In this document: piece by piece, positions 54,896 to 64,000 of the stretch | How positions within the stretch are numbered: position 1 is the first letter of the stretch | How the letters are laid out: each line of letters begins with the position of its first letter | From: Prochlorococcus sp. AG-347-I19 | GTDB lineage: Bacteria > Cyanobacteriota > Cyanobacteriia > PCC-6307 > Cyanobiaceae | Length of the DNA: 64,000 nucleotides | NCBI GenBank assembly: GCA_003279105.1 | Contig: QCBO01000002.1 | Coordinates: 166,770-230,769, forward strand | Direction of reading: 5' to 3' | Position numbers and translations under genes: made by a program | Notes under the pieces: model-generated | Told to the model about the DNA's origin: nothing | Databases searched by the model: none | What the model saw: the letters and a program-made list of their open reading frames with translations, nothing else

Positions 54896-56263
54896 ATGTC
54901 TCACGAAATATTCATGCCTGCCTTGAGTTCTACTATGACAGAGGGCAAGATTGTGGAATGGTTGAAAAATCCAGGAGATAAAGTTGAAAGAGGTGAATCT
55001 GTCTTGGTTGTTGAATCTGACAAGGCAGATATGGATGTTGAATCTTTTCAAGATGGATATCTTGCAGCTGTTTTAATGCCCGCTGGCAGCACTGCACCAG
55101 TGGGAGAGACTATCGGTCTTATTGTAGAAAATGAGGATGAGATAGCTTCTGTTCAAGAACAAAATAAAGGAAAACAACCCGTAGTTTCTAGTTCGGATCA
55201 ACTTGAATTGGTAAGCAATAAAACGGAAGAAAAACCTGAAGTTCAAAGTGAAATTGTTGAAAAAAAAGAAAAAGAAGTTGTATTAATGAGTGAAAAGGCA
55301 GCCCCATCTTTCAGTAGCGATCAAATAAATGCTGCTACGAGTAATGTTTCTTCGAGGGTGATTGCATCTCCAAGAGCTAAAAAACTTGCCTCTCAAATGG
55401 GTGTTGATTTAGCAAAGGTTCATGGATCCGGACCTCACGGAAGGATTCAAGCCGATGATATTTTAAAAGCTAATGGCCAACCAGTCTCTATACCATGGAT
55501 AGGTGAAGGTGGTTCTCCTGCAAGTGTACCTGGTGCAAATTTGGGAGTTGACAGTAAACCAGAAACTTCAGGAAATAGTTTTGGTAATCCCGGAGAAACA
55601 GTTCAATTTAATACTCTTCAAAAAGCGGTAAATAAAAATATGGAATCTAGTTTAGATGTGCCATGTTTTAGGGTGGGTTATTCCATTAACACAGATAAAT
55701 TAGATAATTTCTACAAAAAAGTAAAACAGAACGGAGTTACTATGACTGCTTTACTAGTAAAGGCAGTTGCAAAGACACTAAAGAAACATCCTCAAGTTAA
55801 CTCAAGTTTTTCAGAAAATGGAATTTCTTATCCAGAAAATATAAATATTGCTGTTGCTGTTGCGATGGAAGATGGTGGACTAATAACTCCAGTTTTAAAA
55901 GAACCATGCAATACTGATTTATTTGAATTGTCTAGGGAATGGAAAGATCTCGTAAAAAGATCAAGATCAAAACAATTAGAACCTAATGAATACTCAACAG
56001 GAACCTTCACTTTATCTAACCTTGGGATGTTTGGCGTTGATAGATTTGACGCAATTCTTCCTCCAGGTACCGGTGCTATTTTAGCCATAGCATCATCGAA
56101 ACCAACCGTTGTTGCTAATAGTGATGGTTCAATATCTGTTAAAAAAATAATGCAAGTAAATCTAACAGCTGATCATAGAGTGATCTACGGAGCTGATGGA
56201 GCTTCATTCTTAAAAGACTTGGCTTCCCTAATTGAAGATGAGCCAGAGACTCTTGTCTCCTAA
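54896..56263 (+). CDS. pdhC: pyruvate dehydrogenase E2 (dihydrolipoamide acetyltransferase)
   Basis: E2 is the core of the pyruvate dehydrogenase complex and passes the acetyl group to CoA. The 455-residue protein has one lipoyl domain with the lipoyl lysine in VVESDKADMDVES (K43), an E1/E3-binding domain (ASPRAKKLASQMGVDLAKVHGSGPHGRIQADDIL) and the catalytic domain with SNLGMFGVDRFDAILPPGTGAILAI and LTADHRVIYGADGASF (active-site His). LipB (51.6 kb) probably helps lipoylate it. queA follows after six bases. Confidence 0.94.
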   Translation: MSHEIFMPALSSTMTEGKIVEWLKNPGDKVERGESVLVVESDKADMDVESFQDGYLAAVLMPAGSTAPVGETIGLIVENEDEIASVQEQNKGKQPVVSSSDQLELVSNKTEEKPEVQSEIVEKKEKEVVLMSEKAAPSFSSDQINAATSNVSSRVIASPRAKKLASQMGVDLAKVHGSGPHGRIQADDILKANGQPVSIPWIGEGGSPASVPGANLGVDSKPETSGNSFGNPGETVQFNTLQKAVNKNMESSLDVPCFRVGYSINTDKLDNFYKKVKQNGVTMTALLVKAVAKTLKKHPQVNSSFSENGISYPENINIAVAVAMEDGGLITPVLKEPCNTDLFELSREWKDLVKRSRSKQLEPNEYSTGTFTLSNLGMFGVDRFDAILPPGTGAILAIASSKPTVVANSDGSISVKKIMQVNLTADHRVIYGADGASFLKDLASLIEDEPETLVS

Positions 56264-56269
56264 ATTTAA

Positions 56270-57400
56270 TTGATTTCTCAAATTAATAATGAAGAAAGAG
56301 ATTATAAGCTTGAAGCTTATGATTATTTACTTGATCCTTCATTAATTGCTAGTAAACCTTCTGCAATTAGGCATGAATCAAGATTGATGATAGTTAGAAA
56401 TAGTTTTTTAGAAGAAGACTGTTTAACTAATAAATTTACCAAGAATCTTTTAGATGAATTTAGAGAAGGGGATCTTGTAATTGTAAATAATACTAAAGTT
56501 ATGAAAGCTAGGTTAAAGGTTGAATTAGAAAATAAGACATTAGTAGAATTATTAGTTTTAGAAAGATCCCATGAATGTGTTTGGTTATGTTTGGCAAAGC
56601 CAGCAAAAAAGTTAAAAATAAATAGAAAATTAAAATTAAAATCTCCATTAGCACAAGATATTAATTTGATTGTTGATGGAGTTGATGAGGAAACTGGAGG
56701 GAGATTTATTAAATTTCCGGAAAATATAACTTGTCTCAATTCAATAAATGAACTTCTTGATAAATACGGGGAAATCCCTCTTCCTCCTTATATAAAAAAT
56801 TCCGAAGAAGAATCTTTTCATGAGAAAAGTTATCAAACTGAGTATGCAACAAATCCGGGGGCAGTTGCTGCACCAACAGCTGGTTTACACTTAAGCAAAA
56901 GTCTTATTTCCAATCTAAAAAAAAAAGGCGTAATAATCTTACCGATAACTTTGCACGTGGGTTATGGAACATTCAAACCAATTGATCAAGAAGATTTAAG
57001 TAACTTAAAACTTCACAAAGAATGGGTAAGTGTTAATAAGGAAGTAGTGGAGGAAATAAAAAGAATAAAGAAAACAGATAGAAAAATAATTGCTATTGGT
57101 ACAACTAGCGTAAGAGCTCTTGAAAGTTGTTATTCTCACGAAATTAATGACTTTATTCCCATAGCTAAATACGTAGATTTAGTAATTAAGCCAGGTTATA
57201 AATTTAAGGTAGTTGATGGATTATTAACTAATTTTCATCTCCCTAAAAGTTCATTATTACTTTTAGTAAGTGCAATGATTGGTAGAGAAAGATTATTAGA
57301 TCTATATAAAAAAGCCATAAAAGAAAAATTTAGATTCTTCTCTTATGGCGATGCGATGTATATTTCACCAGATTCATTACTGGAGAAAAAATTGATTTAG
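56270..57400 (+). CDS. queA: SAM:tRNA ribosyltransferase-isomerase QueA
   Basis: QueA converts preQ1 in tRNA to epoxyqueuosine using the ribosyl part of SAM. The 376-residue protein has [41 protein letters not shown], the family segment [59 protein letters not shown] and [12 protein letters not shown]. It starts at TTG ([17 protein letters not shown]). It is coupled to pdhC by six bases, and its end overlaps convergent cysK by four bases. Confidence 0.95.
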   Translation: MISQINNEERDYKLEAYDYLLDPSLIASKPSAIRHESRLMIVRNSFLEEDCLTNKFTKNLLDEFREGDLVIVNNTKVMKARLKVELENKTLVELLVLERSHECVWLCLAKPAKKLKINRKLKLKSPLAQDINLIVDGVDEETGGRFIKFPENITCLNSINELLDKYGEIPLPPYIKNSEEESFHEKSYQTEYATNPGAVAAPTAGLHLSKSLISNLKKKGVIILPITLHVGYGTFKPIDQEDLSNLKLHKEWVSVNKEVVEEIKRIKKTDRKIIAIGTTSVRALESCYSHEINDFIPIAKYVDLVIKPGYKFKVVDGLLTNFHLPKSSLLLLVSAMIGRERLLDLYKKAIKEKFRFFSYGDAMYISPDSLLEKKLI

Positions 57401-58383
57401 GCTTTGACTGGTTCTTGAATGATTCCGCTTGGAACTTCAGTAAACATAATTGATGATAAATACCTCTCTGCTAAATCAGGTAGAACAACTACAATTGTTT
57501 TTCCAGCATATTCATCTTGTTCAGCTAATCTAACCGCAGCTGCAGCAGCGGCTCCACAAGATATTCCTACTAATAGACCTTCCTCTTTGGCTAATCTAAG
57601 AGCCATCTCTATTGATTCGTCATTTGTTACTTGTTCAACCTTGTCAACAATTGATAAGTCAAGGTTCTTAGGAATAAATCCTGCTCCAATTCCTTGGATT
57701 TTATGTGGTCCGGATTTAACCTCTTCTCCATTCATTGTCTGTGTAATAACAGGACTATGTGATGGTTCAACAGCTACAGAAGTGATATTCTTGCCCTTCT
57801 CTTGCTTAATGTATCTTGAAACTCCTGTAATTGTGCCGCCAGTTCCAACCCCTGCAACTAGGACATCAATTTCGCCATCACAATCATCCCAGATTTCTGG
57901 TCCAGTAGTTTTGAAATGAATTTCAGGGTTCGCTGGGTTATCAAATTGACCTGGCATGAAATATTGAGAAGGATTACTTTCTGCAATTTCTTTAGCCTTA
58001 GCTATTGCTCCAGGCATACCTTTAGATGCCTCTGTTAAAACAATTTCAGCACCCAACACTGCCATAACCCTTCTTCGTTCAATTGACATGGATTCTGGCA
58101 TTGTAAGGATCAGTTTATAACCTCTTGCTGAAGCAGTAAAAGCTAAAGCAATTCCTGTATTTCCAGAAGTTGGCTCAACAATAGTTTTGTCTTTTGTAAG
58201 TTTCCCACTTTTCTCTGCATCCCAAATCATGTTTGCGCCAATCCTACATTTGACACTATAAGCGGGGTTTCTACCTTCAATTTTTGCAAGTACTGTAGCT
58301 TTCGCGTTTTTAGTAACTGATTTTAATTTTACTAATGGAGTGTTTCCAATAGCAAAACTGTTGTCCTCATAAATTTTTGCCAT
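57397..58383 (-). CDS. cysK: cysteine synthase A (O-acetylserine sulfhydrylase)
   Basis: CysK forms cysteine from O-acetylserine and sulfide. The 328-residue PLP enzyme has [14 protein letters not shown], the PLP lysine in [14 protein letters not shown] (K45), [28 protein letters not shown], and the C-terminal [15 protein letters not shown]. It lies on the minus strand downstream of two other sulfur amino-acid PLP enzymes, with which it may share control, though 85 bp separate it from the next gene. Confidence 0.95.
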   Translation of the reverse strand: MAKIYEDNSFAIGNTPLVKLKSVTKNAKATVLAKIEGRNPAYSVKCRIGANMIWDAEKSGKLTKDKTIVEPTSGNTGIALAFTASARGYKLILTMPESMSIERRRVMAVLGAEIVLTEASKGMPGAIAKAKEIAESNPSQYFMPGQFDNPANPEIHFKTTGPEIWDDCDGEIDVLVAGVGTGGTITGVSRYIKQEKGKNITSVAVEPSHSPVITQTMNGEEVKSGPHKIQGIGAGFIPKNLDLSIVDKVEQVTNDESIEMALRLAKEEGLLVGISCGAAAAAAVRLAEQDEYAGKTIVVVLPDLAERYLSSIMFTEVPSGIIQEPVKA

Positions 58384-58468
58384 TTATTATATTGAGAAAA
58401 TATATATTAATAATAACTATTATTCAGAAAAAAAGTATATAAGTTTCTATACGGTAAATACTAGGAAT

Positions 58469-59938
58469 TTAGAAATTATTTAGTGCTTCAGAAAAGCTTT
58501 TCCATAATTGATCTTGGTCTTCTAATCCAACTGATACTCTAATAAGGTGCGAGGGTATACCAAAACTTTCAGCCCAATCCAACTCGTCATAATGAGCTAG
58601 TAAAACATAAGGACAAACTAGAGTAAATTTTGTACCTAAACTAGGTCCTTTAGATACTTGTAGAGAATCATAAAATTTCTTGGCTTTTTTCAATCCTCCA
58701 TTTAATTCAAATGATAATAAGCAGCCGTATCCTCCATCAGAAGTAAGTAAAGAATTAAAATTTGGACAATTTTCAGGATGGAAAATATTCTTAATCTCAC
58801 TATGAGTCTCTAATCTTTTTTTTAATTCTAAACATGCTTTATTTTGTTCAAAAACTCTTTGATTTACATCTCTACTAACTTTCTCTAGATAAACTATATC
58901 TCCATCGGAAAGTATTGGAATATTAATCTCGTTTAATGCATTTCTAAACTGATCAATCCATTTGCTTTTTGGATTTAGTATTAATGATCCGGCAAGAATA
59001 TCACCACTACCTGAAAAAATTTTTGTAAGTGAAGTAAAAACTATATCTGCATGTTCTATGGAATTTATATTTAAATTCGAACCAATTGTATCATCAACAA
59101 TTAACGGAATATTTAGCTTTTTTGCAATTTTTGAAATTTTTTTAATGTTTACACATTTGAGCATTGGATTACTTGGAAGTTCAATAATTAATGCTGATGG
59201 ATTTATTCTTTTGATTTCTGATTCAATATCCTCGCAATTTTCTTCTGTAATTAACTTTGCTCCGTGAAAGATTTTCATTGGTAATTTAAGTACATCTACA
59301 TATGGAAATCCAACTTGGAGTGTTGGTTTAGCTGGAAATAATTTATATATGATTTCTAATGATGTATGCAATGCAGACATTCCAGATGAAGTTAAGTGAA
59401 TATCATTAGAGTCAATTTTTGTAGATTTAGAAATTCTAATTTTAATTCTTTGAGAACATTCATTTACGTAAGATTTTGGAGGGCAATCTTCAAGACCTAG
59501 TTCTATAGCGGCAGCTCTTGAAGATAGACCAAGACCAGTATGTTGCCAAAAATATTTTGCATAAATACTTCCTTCTTTTTCAGTTATTAAAAAAGCTAAA
59601 TTATTTCTTTTTTCTATTAACGAGAATTGTTCAGAAGTATTTCTATCAATGTATTTTTTAGCTTTAAAAGCTATTCTTTCATTCGGATATGGCCAGATAC
59701 TTTTATTGTTGTAGTAATTTTGTTTTTTTACTTTTTCGCATAATCTTTTCACTATGGGGTTTAGCCCGAATCGTGGGTAAATGGACTTCAATAAATTCAT
59801 ACATTCTTGATCTTTTTCCTCGTAATTTATTACATCATTCCAAGTTGGTAATGCTACAGAAACAGCATGAATACTATCAGGAATTGCATATCCCAACTCT
59901 AAATTTTTCCATATAGGTTTTTTAAGTAAATCTCTCAA
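58469..59938 (-). CDS. cystathionine gamma-synthase-like PLP enzyme, long form
   Basis: This Cys/Met-metabolism PLP protein has an N-terminal extension of about 160 residues before the usual fold. The PLP lysine lies in SLTKIFSGSGDILAGSL (K306), with IELPSNPMLKCV and IVDDTIGSNLNINS upstream and the C-terminal SFGIPSHLIRVSVGLEDQDQLW. At 489 residues it is about 100 longer than the classical synthase encoded upstream. It begins three bases after the metB-type gene, so the pair is clearly one operon. Function by family: gamma-replacement or elimination on homoserine esters; exact reaction uncertain. Confidence 0.82.
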   Translation of the reverse strand: MRDLLKKPIWKNLELGYAIPDSIHAVSVALPTWNDVINYEEKDQECMNLLKSIYPRFGLNPIVKRLCEKVKKQNYYNNKSIWPYPNERIAFKAKKYIDRNTSEQFSLIEKRNNLAFLITEKEGSIYAKYFWQHTGLGLSSRAAAIELGLEDCPPKSYVNECSQRIKIRISKSTKIDSNDIHLTSSGMSALHTSLEIIYKLFPAKPTLQVGFPYVDVLKLPMKIFHGAKLITEENCEDIESEIKRINPSALIIELPSNPMLKCVNIKKISKIAKKLNIPLIVDDTIGSNLNINSIEHADIVFTSLTKIFSGSGDILAGSLILNPKSKWIDQFRNALNEINIPILSDGDIVYLEKVSRDVNQRVFEQNKACLELKKRLETHSEIKNIFHPENCPNFNSLLTSDGGYGCLLSFELNGGLKKAKKFYDSLQVSKGPSLGTKFTLVCPYVLLAHYDELDWAESFGIPSHLIRVSVGLEDQDQLWKSFSEALNNF

Positions 59939-59941
59939 TTT

Positions 59942-61105
59942 TCAGAATTTATTTAAAGCAAATAAAATGTCCGAGATTAAATCGTTTGTATCTTCACATC
60001 CAATTGATAATCTGACAAGAGCATCATCTATCCCTAGTAAATTTTTTGTTTTGTCATCAACAGAAGCATGAGTCATCGTTGCAGGGTGACAAATTAAACT
60101 TTCAACTCCTCCAAGGCTTTCTGCTAGAGAGAAATATTTGAGAGATTTGCAAAATTTAAAAGTATCCTTTTTATTTAAATTTAATTTTAGGGTGATCATT
60201 GAACCTCCAGATTTCATTTGCGATTTTGCTAAATTAAATTGCGGATGTTCTTGATTAAAAGGGTAAATTACTTTACTAATAATTTTATGATTACCTAATT
60301 CTTCAGAAATAAATTCTGCACTTTTAGTTTGTTGTTCGATTCTTAAAGGAAGAGTTTTTACTCCTCTCGTAATGAGCCAACTATCAAAAGGAGATGGTTG
60401 AAGCCCGAGAGCTTTTTGAGAGAAAAGCATCTTACTATTCCATTCCTCATTATTTGTAAGTACTGCTCCGCCAAGTGCATCACTATGTCCATTAATGAAT
60501 TTTGTGGTGCTTACAAGCGATAGTGTTGCACCAAGGTCCAATGGTTTTTGAATAAGTGCAGTAGAGAAGGTATTGTCTACAACCACTGGTATTTCGAGTT
60601 TATTCGCTTCATCACAAATCGCCTTAATATCGAGTACCTTCAAAAGTGGATTAGTTGGACTTTCTAGCCATATCAAGGTTGGCTCGAAGGTTGAAATCTT
60701 TTTGACATTATTTTCGTTTGTAAAATCTGTGTATAAAACTTCTAGTCCAAATTTCTTGAAAACTTTTTCGAACATCCTCACTGTACAACCATAGAGATTT
60801 GACTCGCAGAGTATCTTGTCACCTGATTTCAGTGTTGATGAAATTGCAGTTACCGCGCTAATTCCAGATCCAAAAACTGTACAGTATTTAGAATCTTCTA
60901 TTGATTTAAGGATGTTTTCTAGAATTCTAAAGTTGGGATTGCCTGATCTGGTGTAGTCGAAATTATCTTTATTTCCATGTTTGAAAGTAGATGTAGAAAA
61001 AATAGGAGGCATAACGCATCCAGTTTCTTCAGCAAATGTTTCCCCATGGTGAATAGATAAGGTCTTAAAACCTGGCTTTTTTATATTATTTTCCTTATTT
61101 CCCAT
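59942..61105 (-). CDS. metB: cystathionine gamma-synthase/lyase
   Basis: This 387-residue enzyme of the Cys/Met PLP family makes or cleaves cystathionine in transsulfuration. It shows TLSIHHGETF, PPIFSTSTFKHG, YTRSGNPNFRILENILKSIEDS, VFGSGISAVTAI, VDNTFSTALIQKPLDLGATLSLVSTTKFINGHSDALGGAV (PLP lysine K202) and the C-terminal LAESLGGVESLICHPATMTHASV and VRLSIGCEDTNDLI. Sequence alone does not separate gamma-synthase from gamma-lyase. It is followed by the long paralogue after three bases. Confidence 0.88.
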   Translation of the reverse strand: MGNKENNIKKPGFKTLSIHHGETFAEETGCVMPPIFSTSTFKHGNKDNFDYTRSGNPNFRILENILKSIEDSKYCTVFGSGISAVTAISSTLKSGDKILCESNLYGCTVRMFEKVFKKFGLEVLYTDFTNENNVKKISTFEPTLIWLESPTNPLLKVLDIKAICDEANKLEIPVVVDNTFSTALIQKPLDLGATLSLVSTTKFINGHSDALGGAVLTNNEEWNSKMLFSQKALGLQPSPFDSWLITRGVKTLPLRIEQQTKSAEFISEELGNHKIISKVIYPFNQEHPQFNLAKSQMKSGGSMITLKLNLNKKDTFKFCKSLKYFSLAESLGGVESLICHPATMTHASVDDKTKNLLGIDDALVRLSIGCEDTNDLISDILFALNKF

Positions 61106-61130
61106 TATTTTTTAAAAATAAGAATTAAAT

Positions 61131-61161
61131 TAAATCTCTCATTTTTTAAAAGAGAGATTTA
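61131..61161 (-). terminator. probable rpsD terminator
   Basis: AAATCTCTC (61132-61140) and GAGAGATTT (61152-61160) form a perfect 9-bp stem with an 11-nt loop. On the minus strand it lies 22 bp after the rpsD stop and is followed by a T-rich tract. The metB gene then starts at 61105. Confidence 0.55.
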
Positions 61162-61182
61162 ATAATCCAAAGAAAAGTAGTA

Positions 61183-61791
61183 TTAAACTTTTCTTGAATA
61201 ATATTCAACAACTAGTAGTTCGTTTATTTCAAGAGCCACCCACTCTCTATCGCATTTTCCATTTATTTTTCCCGTTAATTTTGGCTTGTCTAAATCAAGA
61301 TGAGGTGGGACATTTGCTAAGCCAGGGAATTCTATATTACCTTCTACAAGTTTTTTGCTTGCTTTGTTTTCTTTAATTCCGATTACATCGCCTGATTTGC
61401 ATTGATAACCAGCAATATCAAGAACCTTTCCATTAACGGTTACATGGCCATGATTTACTAATTGTCTTGAGCCTGGAATGGTGCCTCCAAAACCCAATCT
61501 AAAACAAACATTATCAAGTCTGTTTTCTAAAAGTCTTAGTAGGTTAGTACCTGTAGATCCTTCTTGAGCTCTAGCTTTTTTCACATAACGTACTAGTTGT
61601 TTTTCAGAAACTCCATAATTAAACCTAAGTTTCTGCTTTTCTTCTAGACGAATTGCATATTCTGATCGCTTGCGACGGGCTTGGCCGTGCTGACCTGGAG
61701 GATTAGACTTCTTTGAAGCTTTCCTGGTGAGACCTGGTAGTTCTCCCAAGCGACGCGTAACCCTTAATCTGGGACCGCGGTATCTTGACAT
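61183..61791 (-). CDS. rpsD: 30S ribosomal protein S4
   Basis: S4 nucleates 30S assembly by binding 16S rRNA. The 202-residue protein begins [24 protein letters not shown], has [46 protein letters not shown] in pieces and the S4 RNA-binding domain ([56 protein letters not shown]). Monocistronic with a likely terminator of its own, and divergent from yidD. Confidence 0.97.
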   Translation of the reverse strand: MSRYRGPRLRVTRRLGELPGLTRKASKKSNPPGQHGQARRKRSEYAIRLEEKQKLRFNYGVSEKQLVRYVKKARAQEGSTGTNLLRLLENRLDNVCFRLGFGGTIPGSRQLVNHGHVTVNGKVLDIAGYQCKSGDVIGIKENKASKKLVEGNIEFPGLANVPPHLDLDKPKLTGKINGKCDREWVALEINELLVVEYYSRKV

Positions 61792-61886
61792 AATTTTAAA
61801 TTAAATAGAAAATTGCAATAAATTGGATAATTGATTAAATTCAATTAAACTAATTACTACTGGAAATATTATTTTACATCATTAAA

Positions 61887-62123
61887 GTGTTCAAAACTAT
61901 TAATAAATCAATTACTTCTATACTTCTTTTTATGATTTCGTTTTATCAAAAGTGGTTTTCTCCTTTTTTTGGACCAAGATGCAGATTTATTCCAAGTTGC
62001 AGCTCTTATGGATATGAGGCAATTACTAGACATGGTCCTTGGAAGGGAGGGTGGTTAACTTTAAAAAGATTAAGCAGATGTCATCCTTTAACTCCCTGTG
62101 GATGTGACCCTGTGCCTGACTAA
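61887..62123 (+). CDS. yidD: membrane protein insertion efficiency factor YidD
   Basis: YidD is a small peripheral membrane protein that aids YidC-dependent insertion. The 78-residue protein has the hallmark [61 protein letters not shown], given here in part by the [10 protein letters not shown] and [14 protein letters not shown] motifs. It starts at GTG. The next gene begins four bases after its stop, so they are cotranscribed. Confidence 0.95.
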   Translation: MFKTINKSITSILLFMISFYQKWFSPFFGPRCRFIPSCSSYGYEAITRHGPWKGGWLTLKRLSRCHPLTPCGCDPVPD

Positions 62124-62127
62124 ATGA

Positions 62128-62430
62128 ATGAAAATATTTATTTTTGTTAGGCAGGGATGTTGCCTTTGTGATTCATTAAAAAACAAACTGGCAAAAATAA
62201 ATCTTAATGAGTTATTCCCTAATCTAGAGGAGCTTAAAGAAATTGATATTGATAGGGTCGATTTATATAAAGATAAATATAAAAAATATGATTATGAAGT
62301 ACCTGTTATTGCTGTTGAAAGAATTAGGTCCGAGGAGATCATAGAATTGCCTCGCATTTCTCCAAGATTAAAAGATGATCAATTAAAGAATTGGTTTCAA
62401 AAAAATATTAGTACCATTCTGGAGAAATAA
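62128..62430 (+). CDS. glutaredoxin-like DUF836 protein
   Basis: The 100-residue thioredoxin-fold protein has the redox motif CCLC in FVRQGCCLCDSLKNKLAKI, and the cis-proline segment YEVPVIAVERI. These are typical of the DUF836 glutaredoxin-like family, which lacks a defined partner in most bacteria. It is cytoplasmic with no signal peptide. It lies between yidD and murE in what is probably one transcript. Confidence 0.85.
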   Translation: MKIFIFVRQGCCLCDSLKNKLAKINLNELFPNLEELKEIDIDRVDLYKDKYKKYDYEVPVIAVERIRSEEIIELPRISPRLKDDQLKNWFQKNISTILEK

Positions 62431-62438
62431 TTTTTTTT

Positions 62439-63974
62439 ATGAGATCTATAAAATTACATAAACTTTTAGATTTGGTAGGAATTATTCCTTCATCAAATCT
62501 CATCGATCAAAATATCAATAATATTTCTTTTAACTCTAAAGAAGTACAAAAAGGAACTTTATTTTTAGGAATGCCTGGTTTAAATGTTGATGGAGGAAAA
62601 TTTTGTATTGAGGCAATTGAAAATGGCGCAGAGGCTGCCATTATTGGCCCCGCTGCAAAACAGAAAATTGGATCTATTGATCGAAAAAGGATTTTGGTTT
62701 TAGAGGATAATTTAGATTATATTTTTGGTCAAATAGTCGCTGAGTTTTGGAATAGGCCTTCAAGAAAACTTAAACTTATTGGTGTTACTGGTACAAATGG
62801 AAAAACGACAATTACTTTCTTATTGGAATACCTTTTAAAAAAATTAGGGAAAAAGACTGCATTATTTGGGACCTTGTTTAATAGATGGCCTGGCTTCTCA
62901 GAAGTTGCTTCTCATACAACTGATTTCGCTGATAAACTTCAAAAGAAATTAAATGCTGCTGTTGAGGCAGAATCTGAATTCGCGATATTAGAAGTAAGTT
63001 CTCATTCTATTGCTCAAAAGAGGATATCAGGATGCGAATTTGAGGCGGCTATTTTTACTAATTTAACTCAAGATCATCTTGATTATCACTCAGATATGGA
63101 ATCTTATTTTCAAACAAAAAGAAAATTGTTTTTACCACCTTATTTAATAGAAAAGGATGGAATTTCTGTATTAAATCACGATGACCCTTGGATATCTAAA
63201 TTATCATCTGATCTTGAAAAAAGATCTTCATTAGTGTCTACAAAGATTACTGAAAGTGAATTTAAAAATCATGATTTTTTTTTCGTAACTGATAAAAAAT
63301 TTACTGAAAATGGCTCAACCTGCATTTTTCATACACCTAAGGAAAAAATTCAACTTTTTGTTCCACTCGTTGGAGAATTTAATTTAATGAATGCGATTCA
63401 AGCAATAACAATTTTGTATAAACTTAATTTTTCTTTAAAAGATCTATCAAAGTTAATACGATCTTTCCCTGGCGCTCCTGGGCGAATGGAGAAAATAGAA
63501 ATTGATAATGATGACGTTTCAAGATCACTCCCAACAGTAATTGTTGATTATGCCCATACTCCCGATGGATTAAAAAAAGTTTTGCAATCAATTAAAAAAC
63601 TTTGTAAGGGAAAACTCATTACTGTTTTTGGCTGTGGAGGAGATCGAGATCTCGGTAAAAGGCCTTTAATGGGATCAATAGCTGAAGAGTTTTCTGATCA
63701 ACTTTTTATAACTTCAGATAATCCAAGATCAGAAGAACCCCAAAAGATAGTAAATGATATTTTGATGGGTATAAAAAAAAGAGAAAAAATAACAATTGAG
63801 ATTGATAGATTTAAAGCAATAAATGAATCTATTAAATTTGCCAATAAAGAAGATATTGTTTTAATTGCAGGAAAAGGACATGAAGACTACCAAATTCTCA
63901 ATGATAAAGTTATTAATTTTGATGATAGAAAAATAGCTTATAAATTATTAAAAGAAAAAAGAAAATCTCAATAA
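62439..63974 (+). CDS. murE: UDP-N-acetylmuramoyl-tripeptide synthetase MurE
   Basis: MurE adds the third amino acid to the peptidoglycan stem peptide. The 511-residue protein has an N-terminal UDP-sugar domain (NISFNSKEVQKGTLFLGMPG), the ATP loop GVTGTNGKTT (residues 115-124), SSHSIAQKRISGCEFEAAIFTNLTQDHLDYH and the C-terminal DNPRSEEP motif, which selects meso-diaminopimelate. HTTDF and DYAHTPDGLKKVL are further family blocks. The ATG at 62439 lies eight bases after the DUF836 gene. The gene is complete in the window. Confidence 0.96.
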   Translation: MRSIKLHKLLDLVGIIPSSNLIDQNINNISFNSKEVQKGTLFLGMPGLNVDGGKFCIEAIENGAEAAIIGPAAKQKIGSIDRKRILVLEDNLDYIFGQIVAEFWNRPSRKLKLIGVTGTNGKTTITFLLEYLLKKLGKKTALFGTLFNRWPGFSEVASHTTDFADKLQKKLNAAVEAESEFAILEVSSHSIAQKRISGCEFEAAIFTNLTQDHLDYHSDMESYFQTKRKLFLPPYLIEKDGISVLNHDDPWISKLSSDLEKRSSLVSTKITESEFKNHDFFFVTDKKFTENGSTCIFHTPKEKIQLFVPLVGEFNLMNAIQAITILYKLNFSLKDLSKLIRSFPGAPGRMEKIEIDNDDVSRSLPTVIVDYAHTPDGLKKVLQSIKKLCKGKLITVFGCGGDRDLGKRPLMGSIAEEFSDQLFITSDNPRSEEPQKIVNDILMGIKKREKITIEIDRFKAINESIKFANKEDIVLIAGKGHEDYQILNDKVINFDDRKIAYKLLKEKRKSQ

Positions 63975-64000
63975 AATTTCCTAATCAATTAAGAAAGATC

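Noticed and set aside
57419-57919. 166-codon plus-strand frame opposite cysK
   Set aside because: cysK is certain on the minus strand; the opposite frame is a shadow with no recognisable protein features.

Overview
The window looks like a high-light-adapted Prochlorococcus chromosome. It is strongly AT-rich outside the rRNA genes, genes are short and closely packed, and the gene content is that of an oxygenic marine picocyanobacterium: petB/petD, psaE, the D1-processing protease CtpA, a plastid-type terminal oxidase, PipX, LrtA/HPF, and several small families known from marine cyanobacteria (DUF3104, DUF1651, DUF3764, Nif11). No phage, transposon, integrase or CRISPR array is visible.

Layout. 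1-4.7 kb: tRNA-Thr(UGU) and a minus-strand run ctpA, HD phosphohydrolase, minC, minD, minE. 4.8-7.4 kb: petB-petD (cytochrome b6f), facing a GH100 neutral invertase. 7.4-13.1 kb: the complete rRNA operon (16S, tRNA-Ile, tRNA-Ala, 23S, 5S) with a long leader and a strong terminator. 13.1-17.9 kb: mutM, psaE, a LysM protein, a class 3 aldehyde dehydrogenase, a GNAT protein and a DUF3104 gene. 17.9-31.2 kb: an accessory-looking stretch rich in very small genes, many of them single-membrane-span peptides, mixed with recognisable genes (terminal oxidase, CrtISO-like oxidoreductase, Nif11 protein, tatA, peroxiredoxin Q, arfB, CPBP protease). 31.2-31.6 kb: a gene-free block ending in a perfect intrinsic terminator, a candidate structured RNA. 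31.7-36 kb: prolyl aminopeptidase, photolyase/cryptochrome, tenA and thiD. 36-40.6 kb: a second stretch of small genes, ending at a degenerate tRNA-Thr copy next to intact tRNA-Thr(GGU) and tRNA-Tyr. 41-64 kb: dense core genes: aroQ-miaE-cobI-DUF1823-der-ecfT-pipX-pipY-sepF-proC on the plus strand; glycosyltransferase, recO, a deoC-like gene and hpf on the minus strand; lipB, acyl-ACP synthetase, ylqD, pdhC and queA on the plus strand; cysK with two Cys/Met-metabolism PLP enzymes and rpsD on the minus strand; then yidD, a thioredoxin-fold gene and murE on the plus strand.

How the genes work together. Division-site placement is represented twice (MinCDE and SepF). Photosynthetic electron transport appears as b6f subunits, PSI subunit PsaE, a terminal oxidase that can drain the plastoquinol pool, and a very short high-light-inducible-type protein that seems too short for routine gene calling. 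PipX and PipY link to PII-dependent nitrogen control. CysK and two gamma-synthase/lyase-type enzymes form a sulfur amino-acid block.

The most interesting observations are three sites resembling the cyanobacterial LexA (SOS) box next to two small genes of unknown function, at 17910-17929 and in tandem at 20950-20983; the candidate structured RNA at 31.26-31.62 kb; the short HLIP gene at 18112-18243; the degenerate tRNA-Thr fragment at 40.67-40.72 kb; and a DeoC-family protein that appears to have lost its Schiff-base lysine. Family names are from recognition of sequence patterns; no database search was run.
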